Part shown: piece after piece, positions 15,527 to 24,695 of the stretch
Position numbering within the stretch: position 1 is the stretch's first letter
How the letters are laid out: each line of letters begins with the position of its first letter
Assembly: GCA_013203525.1 (NCBI GenBank)
Contig: JABMQB010000220.1
Span: 1-31,537 of the forward strand
Reading direction: 5' to 3'
Source: Mariniphaga sp.
GTDB taxonomy: Bacteria > Bacteroidota > Bacteroidia > Bacteroidales > Prolixibacteraceae
DNA length: 31,537 nucleotides
The notes under the pieces: generated by a model
Seen by the model: only the letters and a program-made list of their open reading frames with translations
Databases searched by the model: none
What the model was told of the DNA's origin: nothing
Made by a program: the position numbers and the translations under genes

Positions 15527-17728
15527 ATGAAAAATTTTACTTTACGACTTTTTATAATGGCAAGTGTCTTGATTTCCGCAGGACTTTCATATGGCCAGGA
15601 TGTGGTCGATTTATCGGGTTCCGATAATCCTTTAATTTTGTTAGATACATTGCCTGATGTAGCTGATGGTACTGTAATCCTTTTAGGGCCTGGAAAAACA
15701 TATAGTCTGGGTACTGAAGCGTACGCGTTGGACAAGTCAATTGAATTCCGAAGTAGCGACCCTACTGCATCTGAATTACCCAAATGGGATTGTAGTAAAG
15801 AATTTACTATGGCTGATGGTGCTACGGTAGGTTCTGTTGTTTTCAAGAATATTTCTTTTTCCGGAGATTTTGATGGGAACTATGTTTTTAATATAAACGT
15901 TGCTGCAACCGTTGGAGAAATCAAATTTGAATCTTGTGAAATCCGCTCATTGCGTGGAATTACTCGAATGAAAGATAATGGACCTGGCGAACTTGATAAA
16001 TATACAATAATCGATTGTGTTATTGATAGCATAAGAGATTACGCACTTTTAACTGTAGATAAAAATACCTGGATTTGTAATGACATCTTAATTAAAAATT
16101 CAACAATTAGCAGAACTCAACAGTTTTTACAAAGCAGGAATAATTCAAACTCTGTAGTTATTGAAAATTGCACTTTAAATGAAACTCCGAAAACGGGTAA
16201 GCAAATATTCCGTTGGAGAGAATCGGGGCAAGACAATGTATTGAATGGGATAACATTAAAGAATGTAATTTGGAGCCATGGTTGGGATATGGATGCCACT
16301 GGAGGTGTTGGTGTTGATGGATTTGATGGTTTAGGAGAAACTAGCTGGACTATTGAAAATTGTTATGCTACCAGTGAATTTAATACCGAAGGTAAAGATA
16401 CTATCGTAGGTTTCCCAAATGTTGCATATTCAGGTACGGCAGACGAACTTTGGGTTGATAGGGCAAATGGAGATTATAACTTCCTTGATATGGCCTTTGC
16501 AGGTAAATCTGATGCCGGTGATCCACGTTGGGCAGTTGAAGCTCCGGTGGAAACAGGAACAGTTTGGAATATAAGTAGTGCTGAATTTAATGCACTTGGA
16601 GAAATTGCTGAAACTGTTACTGTTAACGGACTGACCATTTATGCCCATAGTGGTAAAAAGGTTACTATTGATGAGAATAATAAATCATTGGATGGAATGG
16701 ATTTCACCCATCGGTTAAAATTAGGTGGAAGCGGCGACTTTGATGAAGCTGGAATGCCATTGGGTAGGGTACTTGCATTTGATGTTGAAGGCGATTCTAA
16801 AATTACTGTAATGGGTATGTCATCATCAAGTAGTTCCGATAGGGTACTAAATATTGCTGTTGGACATAAAGATAGCTTACTTGCAGAGTTTCCGGCTCTT
16901 GGAGCATCCATTTCGAAAGGTGAATATACTTATACCGGTGGACCAACCACAATTTATATGTATTCTCCATCAAGTGGGGTTAACATGTATTATATAAAAG
17001 TTGAAGATGCACCTGCTCCCGATTGGCAGGCATGGAATATAAGTAGCGATGCTTTTAATGCCTTGGGAGAATTAACTGAAACCGTAAAGGTGGAAGGATT
17101 GACAATCTATGCTCATAGCGGTAAAAAAGTTACCATTGATGAGAATAACAAATCACTGGATGGAATGGATTTCACCCATAGGTTAAAACTTGGTGGAAGC
17201 GGTGATTTTGATGAAGCCGGAATGCCACTAGGTAGGGTACTTACTTTTAAAGTTAATGGCGATTCCAAAATTACTGTTATGGGAATGTCATCATCAAGTA
17301 GTTCCGACAGAGTGTTAAATATTGCAACTGGAGATAAAGATAATTTACTTGCGGAATTCCCGGCTCTTGGAGCTTCTATTTCCAAAGGAGAATATATGTA
17401 TACCGGTGGACCAACAACAATTTATATGTACTCACCATCTAGCGGTGTAAACCTTTATTATATAAAAGCCGAAAAACTAAATACTTCGGTTATTGATTTT
17501 AAGGTTCCTGAACTGGTAGTATTTCCAAATCCAGCTACCGACAGAGTATTTGTTAGGGTTACCGAACCAACTGATATTGCTATTTATAATCTTTCAGGAA
17601 ATGTGATGGTTCAAAAAACAGTAACATCATCGCAGGAAAGTATTAATATTAGTGAATTATCATCTGGATTATATATTGTTAGGTCAATGAATAATCCGGG
17701 AATGGTTAAAAAACTGATTGTACAATAG
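15527..17728 (+). CDS. T9SS-exported beta-helix protein (DUF4957/DUF5123-like) with twin C-terminal modules
   Basis: This 733-residue protein has a signal peptide (1-23). A right-handed parallel beta-helix region follows at about 24-340, with repeated strand-turn rungs of the kind seen in DUF4957/DUF5123 proteins of pectin loci. Two tandem modules lie at about 347-494 and 503-650, each starting WNISS and ending YYIK. A type IX secretion C-terminal domain (about 658-733) has VVFPNPATD, IYNLSGN, LSSGLYIV and a basic end (KKLIVQ). It is therefore sent to the surface or medium. The helix part is clearly homologous to the lipoprotein at 28881-30521 (shared DSIRDYA, TWICNDI, RNNSNS, MFRWR/IFRWR, VDGFDG). 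It is convergent with the pectin operon and most likely binds or cleaves pectin fragments. Catalysis is not proven. Confidence 0.85.
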   Translation: MKNFTLRLFIMASVLISAGLSYGQDVVDLSGSDNPLILLDTLPDVADGTVILLGPGKTYSLGTEAYALDKSIEFRSSDPTASELPKWDCSKEFTMADGATVGSVVFKNISFSGDFDGNYVFNINVAATVGEIKFESCEIRSLRGITRMKDNGPGELDKYTIIDCVIDSIRDYALLTVDKNTWICNDILIKNSTISRTQQFLQSRNNSNSVVIENCTLNETPKTGKQIFRWRESGQDNVLNGITLKNVIWSHGWDMDATGGVGVDGFDGLGETSWTIENCYATSEFNTEGKDTIVGFPNVAYSGTADELWVDRANGDYNFLDMAFAGKSDAGDPRWAVEAPVETGTVWNISSAEFNALGEIAETVTVNGLTIYAHSGKKVTIDENNKSLDGMDFTHRLKLGGSGDFDEAGMPLGRVLAFDVEGDSKITVMGMSSSSSSDRVLNIAVGHKDSLLAEFPALGASISKGEYTYTGGPTTIYMYSPSSGVNMYYIKVEDAPAPDWQAWNISSDAFNALGELTETVKVEGLTIYAHSGKKVTIDENNKSLDGMDFTHRLKLGGSGDFDEAGMPLGRVLTFKVNGDSKITVMGMSSSSSSDRVLNIATGDKDNLLAEFPALGASISKGEYMYTGGPTTIYMYSPSSGVNLYYIKAEKLNTSVIDFKVPELVVFPNPATDRVFVRVTEPTDIAIYNLSGNVMVQKTVTSSQESINISELSSGLYIVRSMNNPGMVKKLIVQ
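16565..17000 (+). repeat. Tandem coding repeat, copy 1
   Basis: This copy encodes the first ~147-residue module of the T9SS beta-helix protein. The second copy follows at a constant offset of 468 bases with no insertion or deletion. By eye the two protein modules differ at 15 of 147 positions. Confidence 0.9.
17033..17468 (+). repeat. Tandem coding repeat, copy 2
   Basis: This copy encodes the second module. Many of the DNA differences from copy 1 are third-position changes. Both copies keep the motifs AHSGKKVTIDENNKSLDG, THRLKLGGSGDFDEAGMP and MGMSSSSSSDRVLNIA. A carbohydrate-binding beta-sandwich is the likely fold, but I cannot name the family. Confidence 0.9.
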
Positions 17729-17749
17729 ATATAAAATTTAGTTAGATGA

Positions 17750-17783
17750 AAAACAGCCGGTGATTAATTTCATTGGCTGTTTT
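17750..17783 (+). terminator. Intrinsic terminator
   Basis: AAAACAGCC and GGCTGTTTT form a nine-pair stem around a 16-base loop, 22 bases after the stop of the T9SS beta-helix gene. A short T-rich run follows. Confidence 0.75.
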
Positions 17784-17963
17784 GGTTTACTTACAAAATA
17801 TTAAATGTTTTCTTGCATTGAATATCATATTTAGTATATGTCTGACAGTGCAGTTTCAGTCATTCAAGCAAATAGAGAATTCTATTTCTTTGAGATTCCT
17901 GATATCCGTTTCATTCCTTCCGGATTGTTACATTTAGTTTTTGAAAAGACTTTAAGCAATTAT

Positions 17964-18924
17964 TTATTTCAGATAATCAGATATCCAATCACCTAAAATA
18001 TTTTCAGGGGAATATTTTTTTGCATCTTCCTGGTTAAGGATATGCGACCAGGCAACACGGTTATTTGTTTGGGAACCATTTCCCGAATTATTGTATTCAG
18101 CATAGAATGAAGTTGATTCTGCTTCTTTTTTATTCCAATTGTGCCAACCTTCGGGTAAAATATGGTTTCCTAATTCACAATTCATAAAAACAGTTTTGGC
18201 ATAATTACGCTAGGGCCTGCCTAAATATACTTTTGTTATATTTTTGGCTGAGGTTAATATGCATTCTGAAAATACAAAACCGAATTCTTTACCCTCTGTG
18301 GTGCTGGCAGCGGTGATATATGAGTTACGCTTGCTATGGATAATGCAATCAGAAAAAAGTACGGTTGCCGATCCAAAAATAAAATCTGTGGTTCCTTCAA
18401 TATAACATTCTGAAAAATATTGCCTGCTTTTTTCACCTGATAAATACATTGTATCCTGGTTTCCTAAAATACGGCAGTTACTAAAAACACAGCGGTCTCC
18501 TTCAACATGTATAGCAACCGCTTGGCCAACTTCACCCGATGAATTTTCAACTGTTATGTTTTCAGCATAAAAATCATCGGCTTCAACCAAAACAGTAATA
18601 GGTAAAGAAAGTGCTGTTTCTTCCACGGCTAATCTTACTAAAATAATCGTCCCAGGTAATGATAGTTTTATTAGCATCTTCGCCAATTAAAGAAAGTAGG
18701 TTGTTCCAGGAAGGAATCGTTACTTTTTCGTTGTAAATCCCATTTTTCACATAAATGGTAATTCGTTTATCAGGGAATGCTTTGGTTGCATCAATTGCAT
18801 CCTGAATGGATGTAAAATCGCCGGCACCATCTTTTGATACTACCAATGAATACTGAATGTTGTTTTGCGCTAATCCGATAAAACCTATCAGTATGAAAAA
18901 AAATAAAAATCCGGTTTTCTTCAT
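17964..18924 (-). pseudogene. Decayed CE8 pectin methylesterase (frameshift plus amber)
   Basis: Three pieces together make a CE8 enzyme of about 319 residues. The first piece (from ATG at 18924) has a signal peptide and the start of the beta-helix (DGAGDFTSIQDAIDA). It loses frame near 18596-18600, where one extra base (TATTACT instead of TATACT) breaks TVLVEADDFYAENIT. The second piece keeps the catalytic motifs GNQDTMYL and TTDFIFG and reaches YLGRP. The next codon, which should be the conserved Trp of LGRPW, is TAG (18210-18212) instead of TGG. The frame then continues as RNYAKTVFMNCELG to a TAA at 17964-17966. Two independent lesions argue for real decay rather than a single read error. 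It is the last gene of the pectin operon, six bases after the CE8-PL1 fusion. Confidence 0.85.
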
Positions 18925-18930
18925 TTATCA

Positions 18931-21900
18931 TTAATACCTGATTACTTTTTTGGAGAATACATTGTTAGAATTATCCTTGATTCGGACGATGTAAATTCCC
19001 TTATTCAAATCAGAAGCGTTTATTCTGATGACATTATTAATTACTTCCTGGTTTATCAATAACTGTCCGGTAATTGAATATACATTTACCTGGTTTATAA
19101 GCTGATTATGATTGATTGTTAACTCACCATAACTTCCGAAATATACCTTCAGCTCATCGGTATTGTTTTTAAGTTCAGTATTTGCTTTGGTAACCCCACC
19201 TTCATTTTGAGCAACAGCAATATCATCAACAAGGCTGTTTATATATGCTTCAATATTAGGGTAATGCTCATCAACGTTAACTAACTGGGCATCTTCGCCA
19301 CTTTCGGGATTAAGCCCATTGTCATTTTCCCAGTCATCTGGCATACCATCCTCATCGGAATCTAAAGGTGCTTCTTCAGAGAATAATTCGGGCCATCCAC
19401 CTACCGCATCCTGTGTATCAACAATTCCTTTGGTACTTCCGTTTCCACCGTTCATATAAGTTGCAGTACCTGTTTCTACATCCTGAATTATCCTTACATC
19501 AACAACATCGCGTGCTAAACTGGCTCCACCATAATCAAGTATTTTTTCATAAGCTTCTTCCGCACTATGAGTAGTAACATCACCTGTGTTTAAAGGTTCT
19601 GCTAATCGCATATCCTGCATTTCCTGTTGTGTTACTGTAAAATCTCCGTGATACTGATTATATACCCCATATGTCCAGTTATCGTTGGTTGCCCTTGTTG
19701 ATTCCGTTAAGACATTTCCATCAATATAAAATTTACCCCATGTATTGGAAATTGCATAACCAGGTTCTAATAATTCGCCAATTGCAATAATTCGTTCTTT
19801 CTTTGTGGTTGCCGGACCGGGTTTATAGTAACAGTTTACAATATTTACATTCATTGCTTCACCACCGTAGCAACTGTTTCCTTTCCAGTTATAAATTACA
19901 TTGTTACGAAGGTCAACAAGGTCAGTCAGGGCAAATGCACTACCTTTGATCTCACCCAGCCGTGGATTCCTGCTGTCATGGTGTGCCAGCAAATTATGAT
20001 GAAATGAAGCATTTTTACCACCCCAGATTCCACCATAACCATGTGATCCTTTTTCATGTACCGAATTTTTAAGGCTTTCTGAAATAATACACCATTGTAA
20101 AGTAAAATCTTCATTATTGTAAAATGAAACACATTCATCGGTCGACCAGCTCATAGAACAATGGTCAATAATTACATTTTTAATTTCACGTCCTCCAAGG
20201 GCATCTGCCTCCTGGTTGGTTGCATCTCCCATCCGGAAACGTATAAAACGTATAATCACATTGTCAGCATCAACATTAACAGGATAATCACGAAGTGTAA
20301 TTCCATCGCCAGGAGCAGTTTGACCTGCAATTGTAACATTTTCGTTGGTTATATTAAGCCTCGATTTTAGCTGTATTGTTCCGGATACTTTAAAAAGGAT
20401 AATTCTTGCACCTGATTGATTTATGGCATACCGAAGTGATCCCGGACTATTGTTGTCCTCGAGGTTGGTTACATAAATAACTTGTCCTCCACGCCCACCA
20501 GTTACGTATTTCCCATGTCCTTCAGCTCCTGGAAATGCATGTAGTTTACCTTCAGGTTCTGGTTCTGTTCCTGATTCTCCAACTGTGAGTTTTCCAGCAC
20601 CTTCATATATTTCGGGATTAGTACTTACAGAATAAACCCCAGCTTCAACTGGATTACCATTTAATACAAATTTCTTAACAGTAACATTCGTTTTCAGAAC
20701 TACTTTTGCTGATTCATTCAGGGTAAGTACCAATGAATCGCCGGCAGCTTTTGAATGACTAAAAATAACCCGGTTTTTAAGTCCGGCAATAATTGAACCT
20801 GCACCAAAAGCATTTTCACTTTCTCCTTCAATTTGAGTAATATACCCTGTGGAAGACGGATATTTCTCGCTGTTTTTTGTTAAATCCCAAATTCCTGAAA
20901 ATCCGCTGTTATCGCCCGTAAGTAATAGCGTGCCGCTATTTTCAGTTCCTTTTCCATTGTTAAGTACAGTTACGATTGAAGATCCGGATATCAGACCGGG
21001 TAAAGTCATAGTGCTACCCGAGGAATTTCCGCTTTCCATTTTTATGATTACATCTCCCTCAATAACTATAGGTGCATTTAAGTACATTCCGGAACCTCCG
21101 GTATTGTATCTGAAACTTGTACCTTCTTTCATAAATATTGTACCCGTACTGGTATGGTTTTTACTGGGATCTCCTCTCAGACGCATATTACCCGCACCCT
21201 GTACTATTATATCGGCTTCAAAAATGGTACTTGTGGTTTCCATCTCCTCCTCACAAATAACGGTTTCACCTTCCTGAGGGATCAAGGCGGGAATAAAATT
21301 GCTTGCGTTATCCCAGTTTCCATTCGAACTTCGCTGAAAATGAAATATCTCCGGGCGGCCAACTACAATACTTTCGTCTCCTGAGATTAAATCGGGATTT
21401 GTGTCTGAGTTATATTCCCCAATTGATTGCATCTCATCATCGATATAAAATTCGCTTGTGGTGAGTATTTCATTTAATATTAGATTTGCTCCGGTTGCAA
21501 CATTCAATTTTGATTTTGGATGAAAAGCATTTTCATCGTCAACTATTAAAGTTGTTCCAGTTAGTAAATTCAATGAACCCGAACCTAAGGAACTCTCAAT
21601 AGAAGCTTCAATAATTCCTTCATTAATATGAATTTCTCCGGAAAAGTTACTGTTAACTGAATTTAGGATTAATTTGCCCGAACCTGTTTTTATCAAATTA
21701 TGGACACCAGAAAGTTCAGAATTTAAAGTTAGCGTTCCATCCACATTAAATGTAACCGTGTCTTTTGTCCCAATTTTACCTGAAAGTGAAACTTCAGATG
21801 CTGCACTGATTTCGGCCCTGGCAATTGAAATATAAGTTGCAGTACTATTAGCAGTTATATTTAAAACAGCATTGTTTTTTAGAATCAGGTCGGCGGCGAA

Positions 21901-23091
21901 AGTATCGCCATCAGCAATAGTTGTATATAAACCATCAATCTCAGCTGATTCACCCTTTGCTGGTATTCCAACCGGATTCCAGTTTTCAGCTGTTAACCAA
22001 CTTGCAGTTTCTCCATTTCCCGACCATAAATACGACTGAACAATAGAAGATTCGGCTGTAGGATCCCATCCATCGGCTCCCGCCATTACTTTTTGAACTG
22101 TATATTCTGCAGCTTCTTCGCTTGTTAATTCCTTAATACCAGCCCAGTTTGCCCGACCACTAATGTCTGCACCGGGACCTGTATTCTGGTATTCATATAA
22201 ATGAAGGTCTTCACTGCTTGCTGCATAACTCATATCCCAGGTATCTCCCCAACCTTGTGGGTGTATCATTTCTGATAATTCACATTTTAACCAGGCAACT
22301 TTTGGATATTCATGCCATGGACGTCCGAACCTTACAAATTCACCATCGTCGCCACCACGAGGACTGTTATAGGCATAGGTAATATAACATTCGTTAAATA
22401 CAAAACCGTAATCATCATCTTTTGATGTGGAAGGTGCGGTTATCCAACCTCCACCCCAACTGCGTATTTCACACTCTTGAAAAAAAGCAACTCCCGAACC
22501 ATATATATAATCCGTACGGCCAACGATAAGGCATCCTTTAAAATAACTTCTTTTTCCATCACTCCAGAAATACATTGTATCCTGATAACCATAAAAGTCA
22601 ACATTTATAAATACACATTTATCAGATCGGATGGTTACAGCCTGGGCCTGTCCAACCGGGCCAGCTGTATTTTGAATAGTCAGGTTTTCAGCCCTGAATC
22701 CATCAGCTAATATAGTAAGAGTAGCAGAAGTTCTAATATTATCACCTGTCCATTTTGTTGCATCGGCAGCAGGACATTTCCTGCCTGAACAATCATAAAT
22801 ATGATAACTGATTATTGTTTCCTCACGGCTTTCACCAACAAGTGTAATATTTGTTTTGTCGCCATTAACAATTAATTTTTCTGTATTATAAAGTCCACGC
22901 TTGATATATATTACAATTCGACGATCGCTGTTTGAGGGTGTAGCATTAATTGCGTCCTGGATAGTTGTAAAATCTCCCGTGCCGTCTTGAGCTACAATGA
23001 TATCGGCATTTGCAGGATTCTCATTTGCACTCGTACTTTGAAATAAAACTGTTAAAGAGATTATAAAAATTAAAGTAAAAATATTTTTCAT
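18931..23091 (-). CDS. CE8 pectin methylesterase-PL1 pectate lyase fusion with T9SS sorting domain
   Basis: This 1386-residue multidomain enzyme starts with a signal peptide (1-22) and a CE8 methylesterase (about 28-345). The CE8 carries the catalytic residues Q170-D171 (GYQDTMYF), D194 (GRTDYIYG) and R257/W259 (FGRPW). A beta-rich middle (about 350-845) holds two WSGNG/NGNW-type modules and autotransporter-associated strand repeats (motif GSGKLILNSVNSNFSGEIHI). A PL1 pectate lyase domain spans about 850-1300, with FPGAEGHGKYVTGGRGG, NVIIDHCSMSW and SRNPRLG, and ends in a calcium-loop-like DSDEDGMPDDWE. The last ~75 residues are a T9SS sorting domain (LNKGIYIVRIKDNSNN, then KKVIRY). The fusion should demethylate homogalacturonan and cleave it in one exported protein. 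It lies 21 bases after the GH28 gene, in the operon. Confidence 0.92.
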   Translation of the reverse strand: MKNIFTLIFIISLTVLFQSTSANENPANADIIVAQDGTGDFTTIQDAINATPSNSDRRIVIYIKRGLYNTEKLIVNGDKTNITLVGESREETIISYHIYDCSGRKCPAADATKWTGDNIRTSATLTILADGFRAENLTIQNTAGPVGQAQAVTIRSDKCVFINVDFYGYQDTMYFWSDGKRSYFKGCLIVGRTDYIYGSGVAFFQECEIRSWGGGWITAPSTSKDDDYGFVFNECYITYAYNSPRGGDDGEFVRFGRPWHEYPKVAWLKCELSEMIHPQGWGDTWDMSYAASSEDLHLYEYQNTGPGADISGRANWAGIKELTSEEAAEYTVQKVMAGADGWDPTAESSIVQSYLWSGNGETASWLTAENWNPVGIPAKGESAEIDGLYTTIADGDTFAADLILKNNAVLNITANSTATYISIARAEISAASEVSLSGKIGTKDTVTFNVDGTLTLNSELSGVHNLIKTGSGKLILNSVNSNFSGEIHINEGIIEASIESSLGSGSLNLLTGTTLIVDDENAFHPKSKLNVATGANLILNEILTTSEFYIDDEMQSIGEYNSDTNPDLISGDESIVVGRPEIFHFQRSSNGNWDNASNFIPALIPQEGETVICEEEMETTSTIFEADIIVQGAGNMRLRGDPSKNHTSTGTIFMKEGTSFRYNTGGSGMYLNAPIVIEGDVIIKMESGNSSGSTMTLPGLISGSSIVTVLNNGKGTENSGTLLLTGDNSGFSGIWDLTKNSEKYPSSTGYITQIEGESENAFGAGSIIAGLKNRVIFSHSKAAGDSLVLTLNESAKVVLKTNVTVKKFVLNGNPVEAGVYSVSTNPEIYEGAGKLTVGESGTEPEPEGKLHAFPGAEGHGKYVTGGRGGQVIYVTNLEDNNSPGSLRYAINQSGARIILFKVSGTIQLKSRLNITNENVTIAGQTAPGDGITLRDYPVNVDADNVIIRFIRFRMGDATNQEADALGGREIKNVIIDHCSMSWSTDECVSFYNNEDFTLQWCIISESLKNSVHEKGSHGYGGIWGGKNASFHHNLLAHHDSRNPRLGEIKGSAFALTDLVDLRNNVIYNWKGNSCYGGEAMNVNIVNCYYKPGPATTKKERIIAIGELLEPGYAISNTWGKFYIDGNVLTESTRATNDNWTYGVYNQYHGDFTVTQQEMQDMRLAEPLNTGDVTTHSAEEAYEKILDYGGASLARDVVDVRIIQDVETGTATYMNGGNGSTKGIVDTQDAVGGWPELFSEEAPLDSDEDGMPDDWENDNGLNPESGEDAQLVNVDEHYPNIEAYINSLVDDIAVAQNEGGVTKANTELKNNTDELKVYFGSYGELTINHNQLINQVNVYSITGQLLINQEVINNVIRINASDLNKGIYIVRIKDNSNNVFSKKVIRY

Positions 23092-23112
23092 ATCTGATAT
23101 TATCGCAATGTA

Positions 23113-24657
23113 TTAATTAACTTTTTTCCCATTCACCATTGTATTCCTAAACTTCAGATTTTTAGTATGAATTTTACTAATCCCTTCCGATTCTATGGTT
23201 TCGAAGGAGGTGTTGTAAAATTCAATATTCTCGACCCATGAAAGGAATACTCCTTTTTCTGCATTAATTTTAACATTTTCAAAAACTATGTTTTTTACAT
23301 ACATTTCGGGCAAGCCTTGAATAAAAATAGCTTGTTCGGCACCGTTGCAGGTAATATTGTTCATGTATATATTCTTAAACGAAGGAGTTGTTTCATTGGC
23401 TTCAGGTAAGGCCGGTTGATTCTTAACATTCTGGTTTATTTCCATTTCTTCAGAATCGGGTATCGGAGATGTACCACCGTAAAATAGATTAAAACTGATC
23501 GCATTTGTTGGGATGTCCTTCATAATAATATCTGAAATAAATATATCCTCAACAACACCGCCTCTTCCTCGTGTGCTTTTAAATCGTAATCCGATATCAG
23601 TTCCAAGGAAAGTACAGTTTTGAATCAGAATGTTACGCACTCCCCCCGACATTTCGCTGCCAATTGTAAAACCACCATGACCGTGATAAACAATTATATT
23701 TTGCACAATAAAATTTTCGGTTGGCATCCCTCGCTGACGTCCTTCTTCATCTTTTCCCGATTTTATACAAACAGCATCATCACCAACATCAAAAGTGCAA
23801 TCGGTAATAATTCCATTTCTACATGATTCGAAATCAATTCCATCACCGTTTTGTGCATACCACGGATTTCTTACATTCATGTTTTGCACAGTAATATTTT
23901 CGCACATAAGTGGATGAATACACCATGCCGGGGAATTTTGAAATGTGGGGCCATCTATCAGAATAGTATTACATTCTATAAGGCTTACCATAACCGGTCG
24001 AAGAAAATCTTTTACTTGTAATGCATTATCTTTTGAAGAATTTGCTGTAAGACTATTTAAAGATCCGTTAAGTGCTTTTTCCGTTGGATACCATATTCTT
24101 TTTCGTTCATCGAGAATACCTCCCGATTTAATAAGGTCAGACCATTGACGTTGGGTCATTTTTTCTTTTTTAACGGGGCGCCAGACATCTCCTGAGCCAT
24201 CAAAAATTCCTATTCCAGTGAAGGCTATATTTTCAAGGTTGTTACCACTGATAGGCGATTGACAACGCCAGGCAGTATTTCCTTCATAAGAACTTTTTAT
24301 AAGAGGATAGTCATTAAAATCTTTACTGAAAATTACCAGAGTATTGATAGAAATATGGAGGTTAATATTGTTTTGCATTATAATAGGTCCGGTATGCCAT
24401 ATCCCTTCAGGAATTAAAACAGTTCCTCCACCCGATTCTGTGCATTTCAAAATAGCCTTATTGATTGCATCCTTTTTTATATTTTCAACACCAGGAATTG
24501 CCCCAAAATCAATAATATTAAATGTGTCAGACCTGAATTCTGTTTTGGCAATTTCAGGATAAATAAATTTTCCTTTGGCTTTCCCGGAATATATTGCACT
24601 AAAAATTACAAGTAACAACAATAAATATCCAGTAATTTGTTTTCCTTTTATAATCAT
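23113..24657 (-). CDS. GH28 polygalacturonase-family enzyme
   Basis: This 514-residue secreted glycoside hydrolase starts at the ATG at 24657, which opens a good signal peptide (GYLLLLLVIFSAIYS). The frame is open further to a TTG at 24699, but that start is unlikely. GH28 motifs appear in order: NGDGID (270-275), GDD with the catalytic pair D293-D294, HGHGGFTIGSE (H325/H327), and the RFK of RFKSTRG (R358-F-K360), which corresponds to the family's RIK. The family hydrolyses galacturonan from chain ends or internally, and some members act on rhamnogalacturonan. With no lipobox or T9SS domain it is probably periplasmic and acts on imported oligogalacturonides. It starts about 38 bases after the corrected end of the CE8 gene and belongs to the same operon. 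Confidence 0.92.
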   Translation of the reverse strand: MIIKGKQITGYLLLLLVIFSAIYSGKAKGKFIYPEIAKTEFRSDTFNIIDFGAIPGVENIKKDAINKAILKCTESGGGTVLIPEGIWHTGPIIMQNNINLHISINTLVIFSKDFNDYPLIKSSYEGNTAWRCQSPISGNNLENIAFTGIGIFDGSGDVWRPVKKEKMTQRQWSDLIKSGGILDERKRIWYPTEKALNGSLNSLTANSSKDNALQVKDFLRPVMVSLIECNTILIDGPTFQNSPAWCIHPLMCENITVQNMNVRNPWYAQNGDGIDFESCRNGIITDCTFDVGDDAVCIKSGKDEEGRQRGMPTENFIVQNIIVYHGHGGFTIGSEMSGGVRNILIQNCTFLGTDIGLRFKSTRGRGGVVEDIFISDIIMKDIPTNAISFNLFYGGTSPIPDSEEMEINQNVKNQPALPEANETTPSFKNIYMNNITCNGAEQAIFIQGLPEMYVKNIVFENVKINAEKGVFLSWVENIEFYNTSFETIESEGISKIHTKNLKFRNTMVNGKKVN

Positions 24658-24695
24658 TATTTTCAATTTAATTGATTTCTTTTTAATTGTGTTTC

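Noticed and set aside
17784..17963. Remnant gene or mobile element between the convergent genes
   Set aside because: Both strands are full of stops and no transposase-like or repeat ends are seen.
1595..18212. Genome-wide amber recoding, because two genes carry in-frame TAG codons
   Set aside because: TAG is used as an ordinary stop elsewhere: the SusD at 7678 (two in a row), the secreted protein at 13806 and the T9SS protein at 17726-17728. The CE8 with a TAG also has a frameshift, so decay explains it better.
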